A stretch of DNA of 31,199 nt from Thomasclavelia spiroformis (GCA_018369555.1 JAGZCC010000023.1:1-31199); one strand, 5' to 3'; numbered from the stretch's first letter, positions 1-9,105 are shown. The notes: a model not told the origin generated them from the letters alone. A program made the numbers and translations.

Positions 1-1
1 A

Positions 2-97
2 TTATGTGATGGACCCCAATCATTAAGACCGGAAAAATATGAAGAATTGTTAAAACAGGTTAATAAAATTGCAGAAGTTGTTGGAAAGAAAGTATAA
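2..97 (+). CDS. aroF: 3-deoxy-7-phosphoheptulonate (DAHP) synthase, C-terminal end only
   Basis: Only the last 31 codons are in the window; the gene begins upstream. The visible end reads LCDGPQSLRPEKYEELLKQV and continues to a TAA. The C/DGPQSL block is typical of the C-terminus of the type I-beta DAHP synthases found in Gram-positive bacteria, which condense phosphoenolpyruvate and erythrose-4-phosphate in the first step of the shikimate pathway. It lies 18 bases before aroB in the same direction, so it is very probably the preceding gene of the same operon. The symbol is a convention for the family; the N-terminus (and any fused chorismate mutase domain) cannot be seen. Confidence 0.8.
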   Translation, partial: LCDGPQSLRPEKYEELLKQVNKIAEVVGKKV

Positions 98-115
98 AAT
101 AGGAGGAAGATAGCG

Positions 116-1174
116 ATGGAATTGACAGTTGCGTTAAAGGATAATAGTTATCCAATATATATTAAAAAAGGAATTTTAAATGATGTTGATAAATATATTA
201 AAAATATTTATCAAGGTAATAAGATTATGATTATTTCAGATGATCAGGTGTATAGCTATTATGGTGAGCGTTTAACTAATGTCTTAAAAAAAGAATATGT
301 TGTTGATCATGTAGTTGTTCCTCACGGTGAACAATCTAAAAGATTTGATATTCTACCATCGCTATATAAATCTTTATTGAAATTCAAACTTACAAGAACT
401 GATTTGATCATTGCTTTAGGTGGTGGTGTTATTGGTGATTTAGCAGGATTTGTGGCTTCTACATATTTAAGAGGGGTGAAGCTTGTTCAAATTCCAACTT
501 CACTTTTGGCTCAAGTTGATTCATCTGTAGGTGGTAAAGTAGCCGTAGATTTACCAGAAGGAAAAAATTTAATAGGAACTTTTTATCATCCTAAGATGGT
601 TTTAATTGATCCTGATACATTAAAAACGTTACCAGAGCGTTTTATTAATGATGGAATGGCAGAAGTAATTAAATATGGCTGTATTAGAAATAAAAAATTA
701 TTTGAGCGCTTAAATAGTTATAATGATTTCAATGATTTGTATCAAGATATTGATGAAATTATTTATCGTTGTGTTGATATTAAGCGTGATGTTGTAGAAC
801 GGGATCAATTTGATTTTGGTGATCGTCTTTTATTGAATTTTGGTCATACTTTAGGACATGCAATTGAACAATATTATTGTTATGAAAAATATTCTCATGG
901 AGAAGCAGTGGCAATTGGAATGGTCCAATTAACTAAGCTTGCTGAAGAAAAGCAGCTTTCATTTAATGGAACTAGTGATATAATTAAAGATATATGTCTT
1001 AAATATAATCTTCCTATTTTTAGTGATACTAAAACGGATGATTTGATTGAAGCAATTAGTTTAGATAAAAAGAATTTGAATAAAAAATTATCATTAGTAT
1101 TATTAAAAGAAATTGGTGATAGTTATATTTATCAAAGTGATTTTTCATTAATTAAAGAAAAGGATAGGGTATAA
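116..1174 (+). CDS. aroB: 3-dehydroquinate synthase
   Basis: A 352-residue protein of the usual AroB length. It converts DAHP to 3-dehydroquinate with NAD and a divalent metal, the second step of the shikimate pathway, in the cytoplasm. Visible family blocks are the NAD-binding GGGVIGDLAGFVASTYLRGV (about residues 102-121), KNLIGTFYHPK (about 149-159), GMAEVIKYG (about 180-188), and the metal-binding histidine blocks NFGHTLGHAIE (about 241-251) and SHGEAVAIGM (about 262-271). The start is supported by AGGAGG six to ten bases upstream. It is followed after one base by aroA, so the two are translated from one message. Confidence 0.97.
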   Translation: MELTVALKDNSYPIYIKKGILNDVDKYIKNIYQGNKIMIISDDQVYSYYGERLTNVLKKEYVVDHVVVPHGEQSKRFDILPSLYKSLLKFKLTRTDLIIALGGGVIGDLAGFVASTYLRGVKLVQIPTSLLAQVDSSVGGKVAVDLPEGKNLIGTFYHPKMVLIDPDTLKTLPERFINDGMAEVIKYGCIRNKKLFERLNSYNDFNDLYQDIDEIIYRCVDIKRDVVERDQFDFGDRLLLNFGHTLGHAIEQYYCYEKYSHGEAVAIGMVQLTKLAEEKQLSFNGTSDIIKDICLKYNLPIFSDTKTDDLIEAISLDKKNLNKKLSLVLLKEIGDSYIYQSDFSLIKEKDRV

Positions 1175-1175
1175 A

Positions 1176-2456
1176 ATGACAGCAGTAAAAATAACACCAA
1201 CTAAATTAAGTGGCAAAGTTCAAGTACCACCTTCTAAATCATTAGCACATCGAGCTATTATTTGTGCTAGTTTAGCTAAAGGAATTAGTCGTATTGATAA
1301 TATTGAGTATTCAAAAGATATTCAAGCGACGATTAAAGCGATGCAATCATTAGGAACAAAAATAGAAGAATATAAAGATTATTTAATTATTGATGGAACA
1401 TCAACGTTTACTAAAAATAATTGTGAGATAGATTGTGAGGAATCTGGTTCAACTTTAAGATTTATGATTCCAATTTCAATTGTTGAAGAAAATAAAGTTC
1501 ATTTTACTGGACGTGGTAATTTAGGAAAAAGACCACTAGATACATTCTATGAAATTTTTGAGCGACAAAATATTGGGTATTTATATAAAAAAGATATTTT
1601 AGATTTATATGTAATTGGAAAACTTAAACCTGATCATTATAAAATTCCTGGAAATATTTCATCACAATTTATAACTGGTTTACTATTTGCATTACCGCTT
1701 TTAAAAGGTGATTCAATTATTGAAATAACTTCACCACTTGAATCTCAAGGGTATATTGATTTAACATTGCAAATGTTAAATCAATATGGAATTAAAGTCA
1801 TTAATAATAATTATCAAAGCTTTATTATTATTGGAAATCAAGAATATCATGCACAAGATTATCGGGTTGAGGCTGATTTTTCTCAAGCTGCTTTTTATCT
1901 TGTTGCGGGAGCGATTGGAAATGATGTAACTTTAACAGACTTGAATTTAGATTCTTTACAGGGGGATAAAACTACTTTGGATATTTTAGAATCAATGGGG
2001 GCTAAAATCACGGTTCTTGGAGATGGAGTCAAAGTAACTGGTGAAAATTTATCAGCGACAACTGTTGATGCCAGTCAATGTCCTGATGTAATTCCTGTTG
2101 TTTCTGTGGCGTTAGCTTTAGCTACAGGGCGAAGTGAAGTTATTAATGCTAAAAGGTTAAGGATTAAAGAATGTGATCGACTGGTTGCTACTAGTAGTCA
2201 AATTAATGAATTATCAGGAAATGTAAAAGAATTATCAGAAGGGATGATTATTAATGGGGTCAATGAATTTATAGGTGGTAATTGTTCTAGTTATAATGAT
2301 CATCGTATTGCCATGATGTTGGCTATTGCTGCTACAAGAAGTATACGCCCAGTTATTATTGATAATATGGAATGTGTTGAAAAATCATATCCAAGTTTTT
2401 GGGAAGATTATAAATCATTAGGGGGAATTATTGATGTCATCGACATGGAAAAATAA
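1176..2456 (+). CDS. aroA: 3-phosphoshikimate 1-carboxyvinyltransferase (EPSP synthase)
   Basis: A 426-residue EPSP synthase that joins phosphoenolpyruvate to shikimate-3-phosphate. The N-terminal substrate motif is PPSKSLAHRAIICASLA (about residues 18-34), the middle has GNISSQFITGLLFALPLL, and RLRIKECDRL near residue 327 is the conserved C-terminal block. The start codon lies one base after the aroB stop, with no strong ribosome binding site of its own, which points to translational coupling. Its 3' end overlaps the start of aroC by 23 bases. The N-terminal block carries L-A-H-R where many family members have S-x-R, a normal variation; no inference about inhibitor sensitivity is made. Confidence 0.96.
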   Translation: MTAVKITPTKLSGKVQVPPSKSLAHRAIICASLAKGISRIDNIEYSKDIQATIKAMQSLGTKIEEYKDYLIIDGTSTFTKNNCEIDCEESGSTLRFMIPISIVEENKVHFTGRGNLGKRPLDTFYEIFERQNIGYLYKKDILDLYVIGKLKPDHYKIPGNISSQFITGLLFALPLLKGDSIIEITSPLESQGYIDLTLQMLNQYGIKVINNNYQSFIIIGNQEYHAQDYRVEADFSQAAFYLVAGAIGNDVTLTDLNLDSLQGDKTTLDILESMGAKITVLGDGVKVTGENLSATTVDASQCPDVIPVVSVALALATGRSEVINAKRLRIKECDRLVATSSQINELSGNVKELSEGMIINGVNEFIGGNCSSYNDHRIAMMLAIAATRSIRPVIIDNMECVEKSYPSFWEDYKSLGGIIDVIDMEK

Positions 2457-3501
2457 TATTGAAATTACAATTTTTGGAGAATCGCATGGTAAAGCAATTG
2501 GAGTTGTTTTAGGAAATCTTCCAGCTGGAATTAAAATTGATATGGATGAGGTTGCAAGTGAAATGAAACGTCGGGCTCCAGGGCAAAATAAAATGTCAAC
2601 CCCAAGAAAGGAAGCTGATAAAGTTGAAGTGGTCAGTGGGCTATATGAAGGTATTACCACCGGAGCACCACTTTGTGGAATGATTTATAATTGTGATCAG
2701 CATTCTAAAGATTATTCATTATTAAAAGAAAAAATGCGACCTGGTCATAGTGATTATCCAGCTTTTGTTAAATATCAGGGGTTTAATGATGTTCGTGGTG
2801 GTGGTCATTTTTCTGGAAGAATCACAGCACCAATTGTTTTTGCTGGTGCAATCGCTAAACAAATTCTTGCTAAACAGGGAATCTATGTTGGAGCTCATAT
2901 TTTAAGTATTAAAGATATTTATGATGAGTATTTTGATATGAGTTTATCAAATGAAACGCTAAGTTATTTAAGTAAGCAACAGTATCCGGTTTTAAATAAA
3001 GATATTTATGATCAGTTTGTAAAAACAATTGATGAAGCAAGAATGAATCAAGATTCAGTTGGGGGTAAAATTGAATGTGCTGTAATTGGGTTAAAAGCTG
3101 GTTTAGGTGATCCGTTCTTTGATTCAATTGAAAGTCATTTATCTAGTTTGTTATTTTCGATTCCAGCAGTGAAGTCAGTTGCTTTTGGTAATGATAAAAT
3201 TAGTGAGTTGTTTGGTAGTGAAGCAAATGATTGTTATTATTATGATAAAGACATTATTAAAACTAAAACTAATAATAATGGTGGAATTATTGGGGGTATT
3301 AGTAATGGAATGCCAATTGTTTTTAATGTTGGAATTAAGCCGACTCCATCAATTTCTAAAGTACAAGAAACAGTAGATATAAAACATCATCAAAATGCTA
3401 CATTAGAAATTCATGGACGCCATGATCCATGTATTGTTTTTAGAGCAACAGTTGTAGTTGAAGCAATGGCAGCATTGACAATTCTTGATTTAGTGAGGTA
3501 A
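2434..3501 (+). CDS. aroC: chorismate synthase
   Basis: A 355-residue chorismate synthase, the last step to chorismate, dependent on reduced FMN. Characteristic blocks are GESHG (residues 14-18), RAPGQNKMSTPRKEAD (about 47-62), RPGHSDYPAF, the loop RGGGHFSGRITAP, QDSVGG, and GRHDPC near the end. I start it at the ATG at 2434, since GGGGG at 2421-2425 is correctly placed for it; the TTG one codon earlier is less likely. The gene begins inside the end of aroA, an overlap that suggests coupled translation, and ends two bases before pheA. Confidence 0.96.
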   Translation: MSSTWKNNIEITIFGESHGKAIGVVLGNLPAGIKIDMDEVASEMKRRAPGQNKMSTPRKEADKVEVVSGLYEGITTGAPLCGMIYNCDQHSKDYSLLKEKMRPGHSDYPAFVKYQGFNDVRGGGHFSGRITAPIVFAGAIAKQILAKQGIYVGAHILSIKDIYDEYFDMSLSNETLSYLSKQQYPVLNKDIYDQFVKTIDEARMNQDSVGGKIECAVIGLKAGLGDPFFDSIESHLSSLLFSIPAVKSVAFGNDKISELFGSEANDCYYYDKDIIKTKTNNNGGIIGGISNGMPIVFNVGIKPTPSISKVQETVDIKHHQNATLEIHGRHDPCIVFRATVVVEAMAALTILDLVR

Positions 3502-3503
3502 TT

Positions 3504-4622
3504 ATGAAAGATTTAAATGAATGTCGAAAAGAAATTGATGAAATAGATCAACAATTAATTAAATTATTTGAACAAAGAATGAAAATAAGTAAAGAAGTTG
3601 TTACTTATAAATTGGCTAATAATATGCAAATATTCCAACCAGAACGAGAAAAAGATGTTATTGAAAAAAACGTTAAACGTTTAAATGATTCATCTTTACA
3701 AGCATATGCTCACAACTTTGTTCAAGATATTATGGATATTGGAAAAAGTTATCAGGCAACATTTATTCCCCTAGCACACTCATATAAATTAGCAAAAGAA
3801 AAGACTGAAAATATTAAAGTCGGTTATGCTGGAGTTCCAGGCGCTTTTGCTCATCAAGCACTATTAGAGTGTTTTGAAGCTGTTGATAATATTAATTATG
3901 AACATTTTCAAGATGTTTATGAGGCTTTAAAAAATGACGAAATTGATTATGGTGTTGTTCCACTAGAGAATTCTTCGACTGGAGCAATTAATGATAATTA
4001 TGATTTATTAAGAGAATATGGTTTTTATATTGTTGGTGAACATAGTATCAAAATCACGCAAAATCTATTAGGAATTAAAGGGGCTAAGCTAGAGGATATT
4101 ACTTGTTTATATAGTCATGAACAAGGTTTACAGCAATCATCTAAGTTTTTAAGTGCTCATCCTAAAATTAAAGCTTATAATTATTCAAATACGGCTGCTG
4201 CTGCTAAATATATTAGTGAGAAAAATGACAAGCATTTAGGGGCTATAGCTTCTAAAATAGCAGCAAAATTATATGATTTAGAAGTAATCAAAGAAAATAT
4301 TCATAATGTAGAAAGTAATAATACAAGATTTATAATTATTGGTAAACAATTAGAAAATCGAAATAACAGTAATTGTGTTAGTATTGTTTTTACATTACAA
4401 CATAAAGTAGGATCACTTAGTTCAATTTTAAAAGTTATTAAAGATCATCAAATAAATTTATCACGAATTGAATCACGCCCAATCAAAGATAAACCTTGGC
4501 AATATTATTTTTATATTGATTTTGAAGGAAATTTAAATGATAATAATGTAAAAATAGCACTAGAACAATTAAAAACTAATTGTTTAACATTAAGAGTGTT
4601 AGGAAATTATTGTCATGCATAA
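3504..4622 (+). CDS. pheA: bifunctional chorismate mutase / prephenate dehydratase (P-protein)
   Basis: A 372-residue P-protein that takes chorismate through prephenate to phenylpyruvate, committing the operon's product to phenylalanine. Three parts are visible in order: an AroQ-type chorismate mutase (residues about 1-85, starting LNECRKEIDEIDQQLIKLFE); a prephenate dehydratase domain (about 103-280) with GYAGVPGAFAHQALLECF, the catalytic-region block NSSTGAINDNYDLL, and NNTRFIIIG containing the conserved Thr-Arg-Phe; and a C-terminal ACT domain (about 293-370) with ESRP, the part that senses phenylalanine in this family. RBS AGGT lies just before the ATG. Feedback inhibition by phenylalanine is expected from the ACT domain but is not shown by sequence alone. 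Confidence 0.95.
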   Translation: MKDLNECRKEIDEIDQQLIKLFEQRMKISKEVVTYKLANNMQIFQPEREKDVIEKNVKRLNDSSLQAYAHNFVQDIMDIGKSYQATFIPLAHSYKLAKEKTENIKVGYAGVPGAFAHQALLECFEAVDNINYEHFQDVYEALKNDEIDYGVVPLENSSTGAINDNYDLLREYGFYIVGEHSIKITQNLLGIKGAKLEDITCLYSHEQGLQQSSKFLSAHPKIKAYNYSNTAAAAKYISEKNDKHLGAIASKIAAKLYDLEVIKENIHNVESNNTRFIIIGKQLENRNNSNCVSIVFTLQHKVGSLSSILKVIKDHQINLSRIESRPIKDKPWQYYFYIDFEGNLNDNNVKIALEQLKTNCLTLRVLGNYCHA

Positions 4623-4628
4623 GGAATT

Positions 4629-5132
4629 ATGAAAAATATTGTTTTAATTGGAATGATGGGTTGTGGTAAGACAACTATTTCTAAATTACTTGGGAAAAGA
4701 ATTAGTAAATTAGTGATTGATACTGATGAATATATAGTTAATAAATATCATCAAACGATTGATGATATGTTTGTAATTGGCGAAGATTACTTTAGAGAAA
4801 ATGAGACAAATGTATGTAAGGAAATAGCTAATTTAAATGGATATATTATTTCGACAGGGGGCGGAATTGTTTTAAATCCATTGAATATAAAATATTTAAA
4901 GAAAAATGGTATTATTGTCTTTATTGATCGACCACTTAATAATATAAAAGAAGATGTTGATATTTCGTCACGTCCATTATTGAAAGAGGGTAGTGATAAA
5001 TTAGATAAATTATATGATCAAAGGTATCAATTATATCTTGATGCTTGTGATTTTCATCTTATTAATGATGATTCTTTAGAAGTGGTTACTGAGCGTTTAG
5101 TAAAATTATTAAAAAATGAAAATAATTTATAG
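4629..5132 (+). CDS. aroK: shikimate kinase
   Basis: A 167-residue P-loop kinase that phosphorylates shikimate. It has the Walker A block GMMGCGKTTISKLLGKRI (residues 8-25), the shikimate-binding DTDEYI (about 31-36), FRENE (about 55-59), STGGGIV (about 76-82) and the lid arginine in SSRPLL. It is the last gene of the aromatic operon: its stop codon is within a few bases of the terminator hairpin. It acts before aroA in the pathway although it is last in the gene order. The aroE gene that would make its substrate is not in the window. Confidence 0.95.
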   Translation: MKNIVLIGMMGCGKTTISKLLGKRISKLVIDTDEYIVNKYHQTIDDMFVIGEDYFRENETNVCKEIANLNGYIISTGGGIVLNPLNIKYLKKNGIIVFIDRPLNNIKEDVDISSRPLLKEGSDKLDKLYDQRYQLYLDACDFHLINDDSLEVVTERLVKLLKNENNL

Positions 5133-5157
5133 GAGTAAAAATGCTCCTATTTTTTTT
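5130..5157 (+). terminator. rho-independent terminator of the aro operon
   Basis: The stem TAGGAG / CTCCTA (5130-5135 with 5144-5149), loop of eight bases, is followed by a run of eight T. It starts within the aroK stop region and closes the aromatic operon. Confidence 0.9.
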
Positions 5158-5640
5158 GTGATATAAAGCATGATTTATTATTACCGACTGCTCCAGCTTT
5201 TTTATGAAAAGATTTTAACATCATTAAAAAAGAATAGCTGGATTAAAAATAATTATCGATGAAAAGAAATTAATCTTATTTATATTTCAAAATAAAATTT
5301 AAAAGGGATAAGGATCATGAAATAACAAAATAATTTACTATGCTTAATGAAGATATAGTAATTTATCGTTAATTAGAAAAAATTAATACAAATATAAATA
5401 AAACAGTTATAAAAACATTCATTGACAAGGTAAATAACTTAAAGGCAGTAACTAATGTATATGAAGATGAAAAGCAACATAGACTTACAAACAGTAAAAG
5501 CATTAGGATATGCATTATCAAGGATAAAAGAGGTTAAATCTTTATTATAAAAGTAGAATTATTAGTTTGATATTAGAAATTGTACTTTTTATATGTTTAC
5601 ATTTGGAACTAATAGTAGAAATATGATAGAATACTATTAA
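5158..5640. other. gene-poor stretch with a decayed open frame
   Basis: No convincing gene lies here. An open frame on the plus strand from 5373 to the stop at 5537 (54 codons, no start codon, no ribosome binding site) reads like degraded protein and I do not recognise it. An imperfect inverted repeat, CCAGCT followed by T-rich sequence (5193-) and A-rich sequence ending AGCTGG (-5241), sits at the left side. The composition is like the flanks, so this may be the remains of a lost gene. Confidence 0.4.
5603..5632 (+). promoter_or_regulatory. possible SigA promoter of the HAD phosphatase gene
   Basis: TTGGAA (5603-5608), an 18-base spacer and TAGAAT (5627-5632), 22 bases before the ATG. TTTACA at 5596 with TATGAT at 5622 overlaps it but has a 20-base spacer. 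The region is AT-rich, so this is only a candidate. Confidence 0.4.
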
Positions 5641-5654
5641 TTGGAGGGTATGTA

Positions 5655-6278
5655 ATGAAAAAATATCAAGCAATAATTTATGATATTGATGGAACTATTT
5701 TAGATACTTTAGAAATGAATATAGTTCCATTAATGAAAATCATTGAAGAAGAGACAGGTAAACAGGTTACTTATGAAGAACTTTTAAAATATGCAGGATC
5801 TCCTGGTTTAAAAATAATGGCAGACTTAAAGATAAAAGATATTGAAAAAACTTATGCAAGATGGGTTAAATATGTTAATGAATATGAACATGGTGCTAAA
5901 TTATATGACGGATTTGAGAATGTTTTTGAAAAGTTTGATGGAAACGTTATTCAAGCAATTGTTTCTTCAAAAATGGTGGCTCAATATCAAATTGATGTAG
6001 TTGAAAAGGGAATTGATAAATACTTTAAAGTGGCTATTTTAGCTGATGATACAGAAAGGCATAAGCCTGATCCAGAACCTATTTTTAAGTGTTTAGATAA
6101 AATTTCAATAAAACCTGAAAAAGCTATTTTTATTGGGGATTCAATTAATGATTATTTAGCTGCAAAAAATGCAGGTGTTGATTTTGGATATGCTACATGG
6201 GGAAGCGTATCAAATGATGGAATTGATGATCCAACATATGTTTTTAATCATCCATTAGATTTATTAAAATTGTTGTAA
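5655..6278 (+). CDS. HAD-family hydrolase, phosphoglycolate phosphatase-like
   Basis: A 207-residue HAD phosphatase of the beta-phosphoglucomutase / phosphoglycolate phosphatase-like subfamily. Motif I is DIDGTILDT (residues 10-18, catalytic Asp pair), followed by a small helical cap (about 20-80). Motif II is IVSSKM (about 102-107), motif III is the Lys in RHKPDPEPI, and motif IV is FIGDSINDYLAAKNAG (about 160-175). The substrate is unknown; family members act on small phosphorylated sugars or glycolate phosphate. It has its own RBS (GGAGGG) and a terminator directly after the stop, so it is a single-gene unit. The nearby glycerate kinase makes a link to two- and three-carbon acid metabolism tempting but unproven. 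Confidence 0.9.
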   Translation: MKKYQAIIYDIDGTILDTLEMNIVPLMKIIEEETGKQVTYEELLKYAGSPGLKIMADLKIKDIEKTYARWVKYVNEYEHGAKLYDGFENVFEKFDGNVIQAIVSSKMVAQYQIDVVEKGIDKYFKVAILADDTERHKPDPEPIFKCLDKISIKPEKAIFIGDSINDYLAAKNAGVDFGYATWGSVSNDGIDDPTYVFNHPLDLLKLL

Positions 6279-6299
6279 GAAGACTTTGTTCTTCTTTTT
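6277..6299 (+). terminator. rho-independent terminator after the HAD phosphatase
   Basis: AAGAAGA (6277-6283) pairs with TCTTCTT (6290-6296) around a six-base loop, ending in a T-run. It begins inside the stop codon of the HAD gene. Confidence 0.75.
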
Positions 6300-6420
6300 A
6301 TTGTTATTGAATAAGATTGAATTTGGTAAAAAAGATGATATTTCTTTTGTAAAAGTGAATAGGCTTGCTTAAATGATGGATGGTAGTTAGTGAGTATTAT
6401 AATTTTAGGAAGGTGGAATA

Positions 6421-7569
6421 ATGAAATTTGTTGTTGCAATGGATTCGTTTAAAGGAAGTTTAACATCTAATGAAGCTGGTAAAGCAATTGCAGAGGGAAT
6501 TAGACGTATATTTCCTGATAGTGATATTGTCATTAAATCTATGTCTGATGGTGGTGAAGGATTAATAGAGACGCTGGTAAGTCAAATGGGTGGTGAAATT
6601 CGTACAGTTAAGGCTTTTGATCCTTTAGGCAAAGTTATTGAATGTAATTATGGATTAATTGCTTCAAGAAAATTAGCAGTTATTGAAATGGCTAAAGTAG
6701 CGGGCTTAACTTTAGTTGAGCCCAAAGATCGTAACCCATTAAATACGACAACATATGGATTAGGACAAATAATATTAGATGCAATTGATCAAGGGTATTA
6801 TCGCTTTATTATTGGAATTGGGGGCAGTGCTACTAATGATGGAGGTATTGGAATGCTTCAGGCACTGGGTTATAGAATGACTAATATAAATAATAAGCCA
6901 GTTGAATTTGGTGCTAAAGGTCTAAGTCAATTAAAAATAATTGATGATACGAACGTTCCGGAAATAATAAAAAGATGTGAATTTATGATAGCTTGTGATG
7001 TAAACAATCCATTATGTGGTAAAAATGGAGCAAGTGAAGTATTTGCTTTACAAAAAGGTGCTAGTAAGCAATTAATTAAACAAATGGATAAATGGATGTT
7101 GAACTATGCTTTATTATCTAAGCAAAAATATATTAATGCTGATGAAAATTATCCAGGTGTCGGGGCTGCAGGTGGCTTAGGATTTGCTTTTCATGCATAT
7201 TTAAATGCAAAATTACAATCTGGGATAGATTTAGTTATTAGTGAAATAGAGTTAAAAGATGATTTTAAAGATGCTGATTTAATTATAACAGGAGAGGGTC
7301 GTTTAGATTTTCAAAGTGCTATGGGTAAAGTACCGATTGGTATTGCTAAACTTGCAAAAAAATATCAATTACCAGTTATTGCAATTTGTGGTAGTGTTTC
7401 TAGTGAAGCAAAGGTATGTAATGAAAAGGGAATAGATGCATTTTTTTCAATTTTGAATGAGGTAATAAGTTTACAACAAGCGATGGATAAACAAATTGCT
7501 TATAAAAATATGAGTAATACAGTTGAACAGATTTTTAGATTATATAAAGTTATTGGAGGAGAAAAATGA
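6421..7569 (+). CDS. glxK: glycerate kinase (GlxK/GarK family)
   Basis: A 382-residue glycerate kinase, the usual family length, which phosphorylates D-glycerate with ATP to feed it into glycolysis. Visible blocks are the N-terminal VVAMDSFKGSLTSNEAGKAI (residues 4-23), SDGGEG (about 42-47), GIGGSATNDGGIGMLQALG (about 137-155), ACDVNNPLCG (about 190-199), GVGAAGGLGFA (about 242-252) and ITGEGRLDFQS (about 289-299). The RBS is GGAAGGTGG. A TATAAT at 6398-6403 could be its -10, but no good -35 fits. The stop overlaps the next start as ATGA, so it is co-translated with the ferredoxin-like gene. Which of 2- or 3-phosphoglycerate it makes cannot be read from sequence by eye. Confidence 0.93.
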   Translation: MKFVVAMDSFKGSLTSNEAGKAIAEGIRRIFPDSDIVIKSMSDGGEGLIETLVSQMGGEIRTVKAFDPLGKVIECNYGLIASRKLAVIEMAKVAGLTLVEPKDRNPLNTTTYGLGQIILDAIDQGYYRFIIGIGGSATNDGGIGMLQALGYRMTNINNKPVEFGAKGLSQLKIIDDTNVPEIIKRCEFMIACDVNNPLCGKNGASEVFALQKGASKQLIKQMDKWMLNYALLSKQKYINADENYPGVGAAGGLGFAFHAYLNAKLQSGIDLVISEIELKDDFKDADLIITGEGRLDFQSAMGKVPIGIAKLAKKYQLPVIAICGSVSSEAKVCNEKGIDAFFSILNEVISLQQAMDKQIAYKNMSNTVEQIFRLYKVIGGEK

Positions 7570-8321
7570 TTTTGTATTTTAGTGGTACTGGAAATAGCAG
7601 GTATATTGGTGAAGTCATTAATTCTGTTTTGAATGATGAAATTGTTTGTATTAATGATCATTTGAAAAATGGTCAAAAAGGTGTTTTTGAAAGTACAGAT
7701 CCTTATGTTATTGTATGTCCAACATATGCTTGGAGAATTCCTAGAGTTGTTGAAGAATTTATTAGTAAGAGTATTTTTGATGGAAATAAGATGTTTTATT
7801 TTGTTTTAACATGTGGTAGTAGTATAGGCAATGCAAAAAAATATGTAAAAAAATTATGTGATAGTATAGGCTTAATATATATGGGGGTTAAAGGAATTAT
7901 CATGCCTGAAAATTTCATTACATTGTTTAAGGCTCCTAGTAGTAATGAAGCTAAAAAAATTATTTCTCAGGCAATAAAACCTTCTTTGTTAATAGCAGAA
8001 AATATTAAAGGAAAGAATAAATTAGATGATGAAAAATGTACGCTAATTGATAAAATTGTTAGTTCACTTGCTAATTATGTTTTTTATTTAGTATTTGTTA
8101 AAAGTGATGGTTTTTCGGTAAAAGAAAATTGTAATGGTTGTACTAGGTGTAAAAAAATATGTCCACTGAATAATATTGAATTTGTAGATGAAAAGCCTAA
8201 ATGGAATGATAGATGTACACAGTGTATGGCTTGTATTAGTAGTTGTCCTTTAAAAGCAATTGAGTATAGAAATAGAACCCAAAATAAAGTTAGATATTAT
8301 TTAAATGAGCACTATAGGTGA
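7566..8321 (+). CDS. EFR1-type flavodoxin/ferredoxin protein
   Basis: A 251-residue protein with an N-terminal flavodoxin-like domain (phosphate-binding loop FSGTGNSRYIGEV, residues 5-17; CPTYAW near 52) and two C-terminal [4Fe-4S] ferredoxin motifs: CNGCTRCKKICP (about 190-201) and CTQCMACISSCP (about 217-228). This architecture is that of the EFR1 family of anaerobic Firmicutes, predicted FMN plus iron-sulfur electron carriers whose partners are mostly unknown. The start overlaps the stop of the glycerate kinase gene (ATGA) with GGAGG upstream. A functional link with glycerate kinase is suggested only by this coupling. Confidence 0.88.
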   Translation: MILYFSGTGNSRYIGEVINSVLNDEIVCINDHLKNGQKGVFESTDPYVIVCPTYAWRIPRVVEEFISKSIFDGNKMFYFVLTCGSSIGNAKKYVKKLCDSIGLIYMGVKGIIMPENFITLFKAPSSNEAKKIISQAIKPSLLIAENIKGKNKLDDEKCTLIDKIVSSLANYVFYLVFVKSDGFSVKENCNGCTRCKKICPLNNIEFVDEKPKWNDRCTQCMACISSCPLKAIEYRNRTQNKVRYYLNEHYR

Positions 8322-8325
8322 AACT

Positions 8326-9066
8326 ATGAAAATTATAATAACACCAGCAAAAAGAATGAATGAAGAAATTGATTATTTCGAGGTAATAAATAAGCCAATA
8401 TATATAAAAGAAAGTGAAATTATTTTAAATAAGTTAAAAACACTAACTTTAAATGAAGTAAAAAGATTATTAAAATGTAATGATAAAATTGCTAAAGAAG
8501 CATATGATAATTATCAAGCAATGAATTTAAATCATAATCTAATACCTGCGATGTTTGCATATAAGGGGATTCAATATGAACAAATGGCTCCGCATATTTT
8601 GAGTGATGATGATTATCAATTTGCTAAAAGATATTTAAGAATTTTATCAGGATTTTATGGTATTTTAAGGCCGTTTGATGGTGTAGTACCGTATCGTTTA
8701 GAGTTAAATGATAAATTAGAGGTCGACGGGTATCATAGTTTATATGAATTTTGGAGTGATAAAATTTATTTAGAATTAATCAAAGAAGATAAAGAAATTC
8801 TTGATTTAGGTGCAAAACAATATACTAGAATTATAAAAAAATATTTAACGGATGATGTTAAATATGTAAAATGTTATTTTATGGAGAAAAAAGCTAATGG
8901 ATACCAGGAAGTTGGTGTTTATGTAAAAAAGGCAAGGGGTCAAATGACACGTTATTTGATAAAAAATAAAGTGGACTCTTTTGAACAAGTAAAAAATTTT
9001 AATGAGTTAGGATATATTTTTAATGAAGAGATGTCGAATGAACAAAATTATATTTTTGTTCGATAA
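8326..9066 (+). CDS. yaaA: YaaA family peroxide-stress / DNA-binding protein
   Basis: A 246-residue member of the YaaA (DUF328/UPF0246) family. It opens MKIIITPAKRM and carries FAYKGIQYEQM (about residues 75-85), the block RILSGFYGILRPFDGVVPYR (about 105-124), and the late YVKKARGQMTRYL. In Escherichia coli YaaA limits free iron and DNA damage during peroxide stress; transfer of that role here is by family. I start it at 8326, since AGGTG at 8316-8320 is placed for it, rather than at the ATG at 8305, which adds seven non-conserved residues. It slightly overlaps the end of the EFR1-type gene, so the three genes from 6421 may form one operon. Confidence 0.9.
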   Translation: MKIIITPAKRMNEEIDYFEVINKPIYIKESEIILNKLKTLTLNEVKRLLKCNDKIAKEAYDNYQAMNLNHNLIPAMFAYKGIQYEQMAPHILSDDDYQFAKRYLRILSGFYGILRPFDGVVPYRLELNDKLEVDGYHSLYEFWSDKIYLELIKEDKEILDLGAKQYTRIIKKYLTDDVKYVKCYFMEKKANGYQEVGVYVKKARGQMTRYLIKNKVDSFEQVKNFNELGYIFNEEMSNEQNYIFVR

Positions 9067-9071
9067 ATAGC

Positions 9072-9099
9072 TTGACTTTAAAGGATTATTTGATAAAAT
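9072..9099 (+). promoter_or_regulatory. SigA promoter of rpsO
   Basis: TTGACT (9072-9077), a 16-base spacer and the extended -10 TGATAAAAT (TAAAAT at 9094-9099). It begins six bases after the yaaA stop and would start transcription near 9106. Confidence 0.75.
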
Positions 9100-9105
9100 A
9101 TTTAA

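Noticed and set aside
2418..2660. Minus-strand open frame across the aroA/aroC junction
   Set aside because: It lies opposite well-matched aroA and aroC, has no RBS and no family likeness; it is a shadow frame.
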